A stretch of DNA of 64,000 nucleotides, taken from contig OY782882.1 in assembly GCA_963678485.1 (NCBI GenBank), positions 3,410,001 to 3,474,000 of the forward strand. The letters run 5' to 3'. This document shows positions 25,451 to 33,585 of the stretch, piece by piece. Below the pieces are notes generated by a model, which had not been told where the DNA came from, made no database searches, and saw only the letters and a program-made list of their open reading frames with translations. Source of the stretch: CALGYY01 sp963678485 (GTDB lineage: Bacteria; Bacteroidota; Bacteroidia; Bacteroidales; CAIWKO01). Made by a program: the position numbers and the translations under genes. The stretch's first letter is position 1. The number at the start of each line of letters is the position of its first letter.

Positions 25451-27460
25451 TTATAGTGTAGAAGGATTAATCCCTATTGCCTGCAATCCTTGCTGTGCCT
25501 CCTTTTTATTCGGATCGAGTAACAATGTCTTCTTCCATGCCCTACCAGCTTCCGTTCTGTTTCCTAAGGTAAACATAAGACCACCATAGTCGTACCAGTA
25601 CACTGCATTCGTTGAATCCAGTGAGAGCGCTTTCACTAAGCATCGCACCGAAGGAATGTAGTCCTGTTTGTTAGCGTAAGCTAAGCCCAATCCATACCAT
25701 GCAGGATGATACAATGAATCGAATTGCAGTGAATTTTTGTAAGCAATAATGGAGGCATCTATCGATCCCTGTTTGCCATAAGCTTGACCTTGGTTAAGAT
25801 ACCCTATGCTCATGTATTGCAGATTCTGTGCGTTGCGTGGCGACCAGCTTTGAATTTCACTAAACCTTTTCCAGTAAATCCAGGCAGTATCATATTCTTC
25901 CAGATAGTACCAGGCAGTGCCCATGTCAAGAAGATTATCAGGATAATCTTGATATATTGAATATGCTTTATCAAAGTATATTAAAGCTTTTCGCATCAGC
26001 TCCTTTTTCTTTGCCGGTGTATTTTCTTTAATGCCTTGGTTCAACAGTACATCGCCTGCAGATTTATTCAAACGCGTGCTGTTAGGCGCATTCACCACGT
26101 CGTAGGCAAATAGAGTATCGCTGTTTTTCCATAAAGTATTCCGTGCAACTGTCTTTAGCGAGAAGGCAAAAATTATTACCACAAACGGCCAAAACATCAA
26201 CATCTCGCGGAATTTCTCCATTGTAGCCACACGCGAGGCCGCATAAAACAATAGGACCATCGCGGCAATAAAGGGTAAGGACGGGAGGAACAGAAAACGT
26301 TCTGCCATGGTTGCGGCAAGTTCAGTGTAGATATGACTATACACTGATATCGCGGCCAGAAAAAACAATATGCACCAGCTGTAAAGATTTCGTTTCTTCA
26401 ATAACATCAGCGCCAGTGCCGTCATTCCTAAATATACAATCACCGACAGCATTGGCTTAATCGACCAGATACTCGTGGGTGCTAAATGGGCATAACTGTA
26501 ATCGCACGATTGCGGAAAGGGATAAAATAGTAAACGAAGATACTCCCATAATACTATTGCAATAGTGCCTATCCGCTGAGGAAACCAAGGTAGGAACAGA
26601 ATAAAATTGTCGAGATAAACTACTTTACCTGCATGCGATTCGATGAAGAGTGCACGCAATCCCAAGAATATCGCCGCAGGTATCAAAAACCATAAGCTGT
26701 CCAACAGTATTTTTTTCAAACTGCGGTCGGTAAAAAAGTAGAGCGTCAGCGGAATCACTGGAACCAGCGTCATGATATGCTCTTTGCTCATCAAACCGAT
26801 AAGGAACATCAGGCAGGAAATTCCCAGCCACAACGATTTTTTTGTGTCCACATAACGAAACAACGCCAGAAATGTAAGTACAAATCCAAACAGGAAACTG
26901 ATGAGCTCATCGCTGCTTTTTATATTAGCGACTACTTCAGTATGTATCGGATGTACAGTAAATAATAATGCTATGGTAAGTGGCACCCAGAGCGGCTTTG
27001 ACGCAAACATTCTACGTAGCAACAGAAACAGCAGTGCACAGGTAAGTCCAAAAAGCAGCACACTTAGGAAATGCTGAATGTGAGGATTGAGCTCGAATAG
27101 CTCATATTCTATTGCAAACAACATTTGTGTGAACGGACGGTATGCTCCATAATTTTGCTGATTAAAACCATACATATTTGTTGTATGGAAGATTTCCGGT
27201 ATTCCTGAAATGCCCTTTTTTACTGATGAATTCAGCTTATACACCAAATCATCGTCAAGCGCATAATCGTGTCCCAGAGTGTTTACGTATAGCAGAAACC
27301 CAAGAAGAAAAATCGCTAATGCAGTAACATATAATGATTTCTTCTTTAGTAATCCCGATGGGGTTTGCATGTAATCGAGAGTGCGGGTACGAAAACTTCG
27401 CGGAAGCGCCACTTCCGCTTGTTGACCCTGATGTTTTTTTTGGTATTGTGGTTTCGCCAT
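25451..27460 (-). CDS. TMTC-like multi-pass membrane protein with TPR repeats (copy 2)
   Basis: A 669-residue paralogue of the gene downstream, with the same order: HDYALDDD acidic outer-loop motif, YRPFTQMLFAIEYELF, HPIHTEVVANIKSSDEL, many membrane helices and C-terminal TPRs (YPDNLLDMGTAWYY, PAWYGLGLAYA, AVYWYDYGGL). The ATG at 27460 (MAKPQYQ) is chosen; the ORF is open nine more codons upstream and overlaps the end of the NamZ-like gene. Because it begins 20 bases past that gene's stop, it may be transcribed with it. Substrate unknown. Confidence 0.85.
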   Translation of the reverse strand: MAKPQYQKKHQGQQAEVALPRSFRTRTLDYMQTPSGLLKKKSLYVTALAIFLLGFLLYVNTLGHDYALDDDLVYKLNSSVKKGISGIPEIFHTTNMYGFNQQNYGAYRPFTQMLFAIEYELFELNPHIQHFLSVLLFGLTCALLFLLLRRMFASKPLWVPLTIALLFTVHPIHTEVVANIKSSDELISFLFGFVLTFLALFRYVDTKKSLWLGISCLMFLIGLMSKEHIMTLVPVIPLTLYFFTDRSLKKILLDSLWFLIPAAIFLGLRALFIESHAGKVVYLDNFILFLPWFPQRIGTIAIVLWEYLRLLFYPFPQSCDYSYAHLAPTSIWSIKPMLSVIVYLGMTALALMLLKKRNLYSWCILFFLAAISVYSHIYTELAATMAERFLFLPSLPFIAAMVLLFYAASRVATMEKFREMLMFWPFVVIIFAFSLKTVARNTLWKNSDTLFAYDVVNAPNSTRLNKSAGDVLLNQGIKENTPAKKKELMRKALIYFDKAYSIYQDYPDNLLDMGTAWYYLEEYDTAWIYWKRFSEIQSWSPRNAQNLQYMSIGYLNQGQAYGKQGSIDASIIAYKNSLQFDSLYHPAWYGLGLAYANKQDYIPSVRCLVKALSLDSTNAVYWYDYGGLMFTLGNRTEAGRAWKKTLLLDPNKKEAQQGLQAIGINPSTL

Positions 27461-27479
27461 GGTTATGAAATCACAGGGG

Positions 27480-28742
27480 TTATTCAAAATCTGAATACAA
27501 CAGATATTTTTTTCTCATTAATTTATATGCATCCAGTCCGGGTTTCCAGCTTTTTCTGATGTCCTCCTCGCTCATTCCACTCTGAATCTGCTTTTTTAAC
27601 TCATCAGTCCCTGCTAGTTTATCGAACATTCCATTAAAAAATGTAGTCTTGTCCTTCAAGCGTTTGTATGCATCAAGTAACCAGAACAAATTCAGCTGCT
27701 CTGAATTCTTTATATAGGCGACACTGAATTCTTCCAAATCGAAACCCTGACATAATTGTCCTTTGAAAGGTGGGTTGGTGGCCGTTCCCGGAATGTCAAC
27801 CGGTGTAAAACTAGTATTGGCCTCAGTGAAGAGCGGATGACCGTACTGCATAAAAGGCTTGTCTGTCCCGCGTCCCACACTCACTACCGTTCCTTCAAAC
27901 AGACACAACGACGGATAAAGCCATACTGAAGCCATGTTAGGAAGATTGGGAGAAGGCTTCACTGGAAGATGATAAAAATATGTATGATTGTAATTAAATA
28001 CTGTGACATATTTAAGATCACATTTAATACCATCCTTCAACCAACCTTCGCCATTCACCATACATGCGTATTCCGCTACAGTCAAGCCATGTACGATGGG
28101 TATTGGATCCATTCCTACAAAAGAGGAAAACTCTTTTTTAAGGATAGGTCCATCAACATAGTGACCATTTGGGTTTGGACGGTCGAGTACAACCAGCGTT
28201 TTTCCTTGCTCTGCACAAGCTTCCATAACATAGTGGAGCGTTGAGATGTAAGTATAGAAACGTGCACCAACATCCTGTATGTCAAAAATTACGATATCAA
28301 TGCCTGCAAGGTCTTCCGCTTTGGGTTTTGGGTTTTTTCCGTAAAGAGAAATTAGCGGGAGTCCGGTAGTTTTGTCAACCGCTGTTGCAACTGTGGCTCC
28401 GGCTTCGGCGTTTCCGCGAAAGCCATGCTCGGGACAAAAAACTTTTTTTACCTGCATTCCCGCATGCAAGAGGCTGTCGACGAGATGGGTCTTACCGATG
28501 GTTGCTGTATTGTTAGCTACCACTGCAATATTCTTCCCTTTAATCCAGGGGAAATAGATCTCGGTTCGCTCGGCACCGGTTTTAATATCAGATGGGAAAA
28601 TGTCTTTGTCAATGACCTGACGAAATTGCTGTCCGCTGGCAATCAAGGGCAGTAGCAGCAAACCGCAACACAGCTTTCTTAGGCTCGCTGCAAGTGCTTC
28701 ACTCAGTAGGGATGTCATCATCCGTGGTTTCTTCGTGCGCAT
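27480..28742 (-). CDS. Exo-beta-N-acetylmuramidase NamZ-like (DUF1343)
   Basis: A 420-residue protein of the DUF1343 family, founded by NamZ, which removes terminal MurNAc from peptidoglycan fragments. Visible family segments: GKNIAVVANNTATIGKTHLVD, FCPEHGFRGNAEAG with the candidate catalytic acidic residues, DIVIFDIQDVGARFYTYISTLHYVMEAC and LDRPNPNGHYVDGP. A hydrophobic stretch at about residues 20-35 suggests a signal peptide preceded by a long basic head; the start could therefore be a later Met (28694 region). The ATG at 28742 is preferred over the longer ORF. Its role in muropeptide recycling fits the nearby mpl gene. Confidence 0.87.
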   Translation of the reverse strand: MRTKKPRMMTSLLSEALAASLRKLCCGLLLLPLIASGQQFRQVIDKDIFPSDIKTGAERTEIYFPWIKGKNIAVVANNTATIGKTHLVDSLLHAGMQVKKVFCPEHGFRGNAEAGATVATAVDKTTGLPLISLYGKNPKPKAEDLAGIDIVIFDIQDVGARFYTYISTLHYVMEACAEQGKTLVVLDRPNPNGHYVDGPILKKEFSSFVGMDPIPIVHGLTVAEYACMVNGEGWLKDGIKCDLKYVTVFNYNHTYFYHLPVKPSPNLPNMASVWLYPSLCLFEGTVVSVGRGTDKPFMQYGHPLFTEANTSFTPVDIPGTATNPPFKGQLCQGFDLEEFSVAYIKNSEQLNLFWLLDAYKRLKDKTTFFNGMFDKLAGTDELKKQIQSGMSEEDIRKSWKPGLDAYKLMRKKYLLYSDFE

Positions 28743-28811
28743 CGTGTGAATATTTCGGGTGGTTCGCAGTATTATCTTATTTTTGCATTGCAACTGTCAG
28801 AATCACCCTTT

Positions 28812-28819
28812 TACTTTTG
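28812..28819 (+). promoter_or_regulatory. -7 promoter box of the 28856 permease gene
   Basis: TACTTTTG on the plus strand, 36 bases before the TTG start. Confidence 0.5.
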
Positions 28820-28855
28820 TGATTATGACGCTGCAAAGTAATAAAATTTCAGACA

Positions 28856-30082
28856 TTGAACACGGAATTTTTTATAGCGCGACATATACTTTCTGGACGT
28901 AAAGGCTCATTTTCTCGGCCTATAGTGCGTATCGCTGTAATCAGTATTGCGTTAAGTGTTGCAGTGATGATTATTGCGGTTGCCATGGTGACCGGCTTCC
29001 AGCGCGAGATCCGTGAAAAGGTGATTGGCTTTGGCGCGCATATTCAAATCAGCAATTTCGACGCAAACAATTCCTATGAGTCCACTCCGGTTTCGATGAA
29101 GCAGGATTTCTATCCTTCGCTGGAACATCAGGATGGTATAAAGCATATTCAGGTTTTTGCACTGAAAGCCGGAATTATCAAGACAACTAGCGAAATTGAA
29201 GGGGTGGTGTTTAAGGGCGTAGGTAGTGATTTCGATTGGAGCTTTTTTCAGGATAAAATTGTCGAAGGAAAGCCTTTTACAGTTAAGGATACCGGGAAAA
29301 CAAATGAGGTGTTGATCTCCAAGGTTCAGGCTTCACGACTTTCATTGAAAACGGGCGATGATCTCATAATGTATTTTATTAATCAGGGTCAGTCGCAGCC
29401 TGGTGTTCGAAAATTCAAGATTTCAGGAATCTATGATACAGGATTGGAGGAGTTTGATAAAACCTTTGTTCTTGGGGATATTCATCACATTCAGCGACTC
29501 AATAAATGGGACAGCACTCAGGTGGGCGGCTTCGAAATCTTCATTAATAATTTTGATGATCTGGATGCGGTAACACAAACAGTGTATCAGAACATAGGCT
29601 ATGACCTCAATGCACGCAGCGTAAAAGAATTGTATCCGCAGATTTTCGACTGGCTTAATTTTCAGGATGTAAATGTTGCAATCATTATCATATTGATGAT
29701 TTTTGTATCAGTAATCAATATGATTTCAACATTACTCATCATTATTATTGAAAAGACAAATCTTATCGGCATTCTTAAATCGATGGGATGTTCCAACTGG
29801 AGTATTCGCAAGATCTTTTTATACAATGCCACTTACCTTGTTGGCTACGGTTTGATTTTGGGAAATGCATTTGCACTGCTGCTTTGCGTATTGCAACTGC
29901 AATTTGGTTTCCTTACACTCGATCCGGTTTCTTATTATGTAAACAAAGTTCCCATTAACCTAAATGTTTTTCACCTTCTGCTAATCAACGGTGGAACCAT
30001 TCTGATTTGCTTGTTGGTGCTCATTATTCCGACATACATCATCACAAGGATAAGCCCGGTGAAAGCCATCAGAATGGATTAA
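28856..30082 (+). CDS. ABC transporter permease, LolC/LolE-like (FtsX family)
   Basis: A 408-residue membrane protein with one helix at about 25-47 and three C-terminal helices (near 275-300, 320-345 and 375-400), enclosing a periplasmic domain of about 200 residues. This is the LolC/E/MacB topology; the end VKAIRMD is typical of the family. It likely belongs to lipoprotein release from the inner membrane, but no ATPase gene is adjacent. No ATG is available: the frame is closed by a stop at 28826, so TTG at 28856 is taken as the start. Confidence 0.88.
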   Translation: MNTEFFIARHILSGRKGSFSRPIVRIAVISIALSVAVMIIAVAMVTGFQREIREKVIGFGAHIQISNFDANNSYESTPVSMKQDFYPSLEHQDGIKHIQVFALKAGIIKTTSEIEGVVFKGVGSDFDWSFFQDKIVEGKPFTVKDTGKTNEVLISKVQASRLSLKTGDDLIMYFINQGQSQPGVRKFKISGIYDTGLEEFDKTFVLGDIHHIQRLNKWDSTQVGGFEIFINNFDDLDAVTQTVYQNIGYDLNARSVKELYPQIFDWLNFQDVNVAIIIILMIFVSVINMISTLLIIIIEKTNLIGILKSMGCSNWSIRKIFLYNATYLVGYGLILGNAFALLLCVLQLQFGFLTLDPVSYYVNKVPINLNVFHLLLINGGTILICLLVLIIPTYIITRISPVKAIRMD

Positions 30083-30116
30083 TGTGCTAATGTGCTAATG
30101 TGCTAATGTGTGGGAG
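30067..30116 (+). repeat. Short tandem repeat after the permease gene
   Basis: Three units of the nonamer ATGTGCTAA (30076-30104 region), directly after the permease stop. It is a simple tandem repeat of the kind seen between genes in this phylum and has no coding role. Confidence 0.6.
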
Positions 30117-30120
30117 GTAA

Positions 30121-31479
30121 TTAAATAACCCTTGAGGCAAGATCTCCTAAATCCATCCCGTCAAAATTACCGCTACTCATCATCAATAAATTTTTATTCT
30201 TCCAGGTCTGTGAAAGGAGGAATTCTTTTAGTAAGCCTGAATCTGTAAATACAATGAGGTCTTTGCGCCCGAAGGCTGCTTTTACCTGAGCCTCGGTGAT
30301 GGGGGGCAGCTTCTTGTGAGCAATCGTGTGAGGATTAAAATAAACTACTGCTGTATGGGCTGTGTCCATACTATGAATATAGTGATCGAGAAAATTCTCA
30401 CTCAGACTGCTAAAGGTGTGTAGCTCCATCACTGCGACCAGCTGGCGGTTGGGGAATTGTGTAGCAACGGCCTCCACCGTGGCTTTTAGCTTGGAAGGGC
30501 TGTGTGCAAAATCCTTATACACGGCTGTGTGCTCGCACGAAGCCAGCAATTCCAGACGTTTTGCAGCTCCCTTGAAACTGCTAATTGCACTGTAAAAATC
30601 TTCGCTGGAAATGCCTGCGCTTGCGCAAACTAGGCGTGCACCTTCAAGATTCATCAGATTATGTGTGCCCATAATCTTAAGCGGGAGTTCACCCTGAGAG
30701 GTTTTCAAAATACTAATCCCATTCTCTATGCGGTGTTCAGGAATTCCATATTCCAGAGCCTTGATGTCGGCACGCACTTCAGTGGCCAACTTTTTAAGAT
30801 CGGCGTCGTTGCCGCAGTAGACCAATGTTCCATTCTGCTGAATCATATGGATGAATTTCCTGAATTGCTCAGTATAGATTTCATACGTTGGAAATACATT
30901 GATATGATCCCATGCAATACCACTCAGCAAGGCAATATGTGGGAGATACAGATGAAACTTGGGACGAGGATCTAATGGACTGGTTAAATACTCATCACCT
31001 TCCAACACTATGATGGGCGCGGAATCGGTAAGCTTGACCATTGTATCGAAACCTTCTAGTTGCGAGCCGACCATATAGTCGAAGTCCAGACCACAATGCC
31101 GCAATACATGCATGATCATAGCGGTGATTGTGGTTTTTCCATGACTTCCACCAATTACAATCCGTGTTTTATTCTTTGATTGCTCGAAGATATATTCAGG
31201 AAATGAATATACTTTGATGCCGAGTTCCTGAGCGCGCAGCAATTCCGGATTATCGCTTCTTGCGTGCATTCCGAGAATAATTGCTTCGATCTCAGGACTG
31301 ATTTTTTCGGGAAACCAACCTTCTTTTTCCGGTAACAAACCTAGGGCAGCTAATCGTCCCCTCGCTGGCTCAAAAATCTCATCATCTGATCCGCTAACCT
31401 GATATCCTTTATGGTGCATCGCCATCGCCATATTGTGCATCACCGCACCACCAATGGCAATCAAATGGACTCTTTTCAT
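30121..31479 (-). CDS. mpl: UDP-MurNAc:L-Ala-gamma-D-Glu-meso-Dap ligase
   Basis: A 452-residue Mur-ligase fold enzyme that joins recycled murein tripeptide to UDP-MurNAc. Features: MKRVHLIAIGGAVMHNMAMAMHHKGYQVSGSDDEIFEP, where the Gly-Ala-Val-Met is the Mpl variant of the MurC dinucleotide loop; GGSHGKTTITAMI Walker A near 112-124; LEGDEYLTSPLDPRPKF and the DHINVFP segment near 195-201. It is closer to Mpl than to MurC by these motifs and length. Cell-wall recycling fits the adjacent NamZ-like gene. Promoter box 17 bases upstream. Confidence 0.9.
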   Translation of the reverse strand: MKRVHLIAIGGAVMHNMAMAMHHKGYQVSGSDDEIFEPARGRLAALGLLPEKEGWFPEKISPEIEAIILGMHARSDNPELLRAQELGIKVYSFPEYIFEQSKNKTRIVIGGSHGKTTITAMIMHVLRHCGLDFDYMVGSQLEGFDTMVKLTDSAPIIVLEGDEYLTSPLDPRPKFHLYLPHIALLSGIAWDHINVFPTYEIYTEQFRKFIHMIQQNGTLVYCGNDADLKKLATEVRADIKALEYGIPEHRIENGISILKTSQGELPLKIMGTHNLMNLEGARLVCASAGISSEDFYSAISSFKGAAKRLELLASCEHTAVYKDFAHSPSKLKATVEAVATQFPNRQLVAVMELHTFSSLSENFLDHYIHSMDTAHTAVVYFNPHTIAHKKLPPITEAQVKAAFGRKDLIVFTDSGLLKEFLLSQTWKNKNLLMMSSGNFDGMDLGDLASRVI

Positions 31480-31496
31480 CTGTTAAAGTTTGATAG

Positions 31497-31504
31497 CAAA
31501 GATA
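31497..31504 (-). promoter_or_regulatory. -7 promoter box of mpl
   Basis: TATCTTTG on the minus strand, 17 bases before the ATG at 31479. Confidence 0.6.
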
Positions 31505-31674
31505 ATTGTTTATCCACAGATAAACTGCAAGGGAGTTTGCTTCGGTAGGGGCCACCCCGAGGCGCCGCTCGGAGACAGGAGTATTATCATAAATATCACT
31601 GATCTCGGTTCCGCGAAACAACCCTTTCCAAAGGCTACGGCTGCATTGTTTTAACTAATCGATCAACTCCCAAA

Positions 31675-31863
31675 CCCCCATAACCCTTTAACCTTAAAAC
31701 CAATAAGCCAGGGGATTCCGGAGTAAATCAGGAATGACGCCCTGATGAAGGGGAGGAGGTTTACATGAAGTCCATAGACACCTATAATGAAGTGAAATTG
31801 CAATCGGACATCAAGGTATTGTGTTGCAATGGTTATTGCGCCTTAAAACTAATTAACCAATAA
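31675..31863 (+). repeat. Dispersed repeat, copy A
   Basis: Shares in the same order with the minus strand of 63842-64000: ACCTTAAAACCAAT, then AATGACGC(C/A)CTG(A/G)TGAAGG, then TTAC(C)ATGAAGTCC, AGACACCT, CAAGGTAT and AAAACTAATTA. The core is flanked by AACCCC/ATAACC low-complexity runs in both places. Spacing differs, so it is a degenerate family. Copy A carries about 29 extra bases, including GGATTCCGGAGTAAATCAGGA. Confidence 0.65.
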
Positions 31864-31961
31864 GCAATTAACTAGTTAACCAAGCGCCCCCAATAACCCA
31901 TTAACTCCCCAACCCCACCAAATAATTTAACCCCAACCTTTCTCCCAATCAATTATTGTAG

Positions 31962-31969
31962 TAATTTTG
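31962..31969 (+). promoter_or_regulatory. -7 promoter box of the metallo-hydrolase gene
   Basis: TAATTTTG matches TAnnTTTG, 18 bases before the ATG. Confidence 0.55.
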
Positions 31970-31987
31970 TACCTAAATTGGCATATC

Positions 31988-32845
31988 ATGAATGCTTCAT
32001 CATTATATATTATCAGAGCAGAAAATTTTCTTCTTGATGGTGGTGCTACCTTCGGCGTAGTGCCTAAGTCGATATGGGGAAAGCTTTGGCCTGCAAACGA
32101 GAATAATATGGTTCCCTTTTCCTGCAGACTGTTGCTTGTGGTGGATGGTGACCGGCGAATACTGGTTGATACCGGTATTGGTGATAAACAGAGTGGAAAG
32201 TTTCGCGAGTATCTTTATTTGTTTGGCGATGATTCGCTCGATAAATCCCTGCAGCAACAAGGGTTTACAAGGGATGAGATTACCGATGTCCTGCTTACTC
32301 ATCTTCATTACGATCACTGTGGGGGAGGCGTACGTAGGAAAAGCGAAGGAGAGGGTTTTGAACTTACATTTCCTAATGCGCAATACTGGTGTAGTCGACG
32401 CCAATGGGAATGGGCCATGAATCCCAATTCCCGTGAGGGAGCAAGCTATTTCAAAGAAAACCTTTTTCCGATGCAGGACAGCGGACAGCTTAATTTTATT
32501 GATGAACAGAACGAATTTTCCAGCGCTGTGTCCTTGCTTCATGTCAATGGTCATACCGATGGACAGATAATTCCACTTATTAGGTTTAAAGACCGCACTG
32601 TCGTATTCATGGCGGATTTCATCCCATCGGCTGGTCATATTCCCCTGCCTTATGTAGCTTCTTTCGATACACGACCATTGCTGTCGATGCAGGAAAAGGA
32701 AGCCTTCTTAACAGAGGCCGTTGACAAGAAGTACATATTATTTTTTGAGCATGCACATCATCACGAGGCAGCCACAGTGAAGATGACCGATAAAGGTGTG
32801 CGTGCCGACCGTATTGGAACCCTCGAAGAAATGTTGAATTCCTGA
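31988..32845 (+). CDS. MBL-fold metallo-hydrolase
   Basis: A 285-residue metallo-beta-lactamase-fold hydrolase without a signal peptide. The zinc motif THLHYDHCGG lies near residues 106-115, with further ligands in HVNGHTDGQ, MADFIPSAGH and FFEHAHHHE. The N-terminal IIRAENFLLDGGATFGVVPKSIW segment resembles the quorum-quenching lactonase/Phn-like subgroup, but the substrate is open. The ATG at 31988 is chosen by the promoter box; the ORF start at 31967 overlaps that box. The next gene cysH begins 4 bases after the stop, so the two form one operon. Confidence 0.88.
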   Translation: MNASSLYIIRAENFLLDGGATFGVVPKSIWGKLWPANENNMVPFSCRLLLVVDGDRRILVDTGIGDKQSGKFREYLYLFGDDSLDKSLQQQGFTRDEITDVLLTHLHYDHCGGGVRRKSEGEGFELTFPNAQYWCSRRQWEWAMNPNSREGASYFKENLFPMQDSGQLNFIDEQNEFSSAVSLLHVNGHTDGQIIPLIRFKDRTVVFMADFIPSAGHIPLPYVASFDTRPLLSMQEKEAFLTEAVDKKYILFFEHAHHHEAATVKMTDKGVRADRIGTLEEMLNS

Positions 32846-32849
32846 GAAG

Positions 32850-33548
32850 ATGAAAGAAAAGATAAAAAACCACAATGCGCTTCTGAAAGAGGCTTCAGCA
32901 GAAGAAATACTGCAATGGGCGGCAAATGAATTTTCCGGAAAGATATGCTTTGCCTCCAGTCTTGGATTGGAAGATCAGGCCATTACTCATATGATTGCCA
33001 CTGCTCAGTTGAATATTCCGATTTTTACCCTCGATACCGGTCGTATGTTTCAGGAAACATACAGCACAATGGAACGCACCAGAGAACGCTATGGATTGGA
33101 CATTCAGGTGTATTTTCCGGATTATAATGAAGTGGAGAAAATGGTCACAACACATGGCCCGAACCTGTTCTACGAAAGTATCGAAAACAGAAAACTCTGT
33201 TGTCGCATTCGAAAAACAGAGCCGGTAAAACGTGCACTCGCCGGGAAATCCGCATGGATAACGGGTTTGCGTCGATCGCAATCCGTCACACGCGAGGAAG
33301 TAGATATTGTAATGTGGGATGATGAAAACGATTTATGTAAAATTAGTCCATTGGCCACCTGGGAATTAGATGCGCTCAAAGCATATATATTAAAAAATAA
33401 TATTCCTTACAATCCCTTACACGACAAGGGATTTCCAAGTATTGGCTGCTTACCTTGTACACGCGCAGTTCCTGCGGGGGGCGATGTGCGCGATGGCCGC
33501 TGGTGGTGGGAAGATCCGGATAAAAAGGAATGCGGGCTACATTCGTAA
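32850..33548 (+). CDS. cysH: Assimilatory adenylyl-sulfate (APS) reductase
   Basis: A 232-residue PAPS/APS reductase family protein. Cys117-Cys118 and Cys200-x2-Cys203 form the CC-x~80-CxxC cluster motif of iron-sulfur APS reductases, and the catalytic cysteine Cys228 is in KKECGLH close to the C-terminus. Other signatures: SSLGLEDQ (substrate loop), TGLRRSQS. The cluster cysteines favour APS over PAPS as the substrate. It reduces activated sulfate to sulfite in cysteine synthesis. No other sulfate assimilation genes are adjacent; the partner is a metallo-hydrolase. Confidence 0.93.
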   Translation: MKEKIKNHNALLKEASAEEILQWAANEFSGKICFASSLGLEDQAITHMIATAQLNIPIFTLDTGRMFQETYSTMERTRERYGLDIQVYFPDYNEVEKMVTTHGPNLFYESIENRKLCCRIRKTEPVKRALAGKSAWITGLRRSQSVTREEVDIVMWDDENDLCKISPLATWELDALKAYILKNNIPYNPLHDKGFPSIGCLPCTRAVPAGGDVRDGRWWWEDPDKKECGLHS

Positions 33549-33585
33549 GTGTCCTCAGCAAATAAGTTCATCGGTTGCACACACA

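Larger units (their letters stand above)
31480..31987 (+). other. Repeat-rich intergenic region between mpl and the metallo-hydrolase gene
   Basis: A 508-base gap. It holds the mpl -7 box (31497-31504, minus), a GC-rich palindrome at 31557-31572 (CCGAG GCGCCG CTCGG), low-complexity runs of AACCCC/ATAACC at 31661-31697 and 31845-31940, a dispersed-repeat copy at about 31675-31863, and the metallo-hydrolase -7 box (31962-31969). A 32-codon ORF with an AGGAGG 6 bases before its ATG lies at 31765-31863 inside the repeat; I do not treat it as a gene because the related copy at the right edge of the window does not keep the frame. Confidence 0.7.

Noticed and set aside
28691..28742. Alternative later starts for the NamZ-like protein
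   Set aside because: A later Met would give a shorter basic head before the hydrophobic segment; this cannot be settled from the sequence, so the upstream ATG was kept with the uncertainty stated.
30067..30116. ATGTGCTAA units as a possible CRISPR-like array
   Set aside because: Units are 9 bases and directly adjacent, without spacers; simple tandem repeat.
31409..31621. Minus-strand 70-residue frame reaching from mpl into the intergenic region
   Set aside because: It overlaps the mpl start out of frame and crosses the promoter box; no signal or domain supports it.
32003..32638. 211-residue minus-strand frame over the metallo-hydrolase gene
   Set aside because: It is antisense to the HxHxDH-containing gene and shows no domain.
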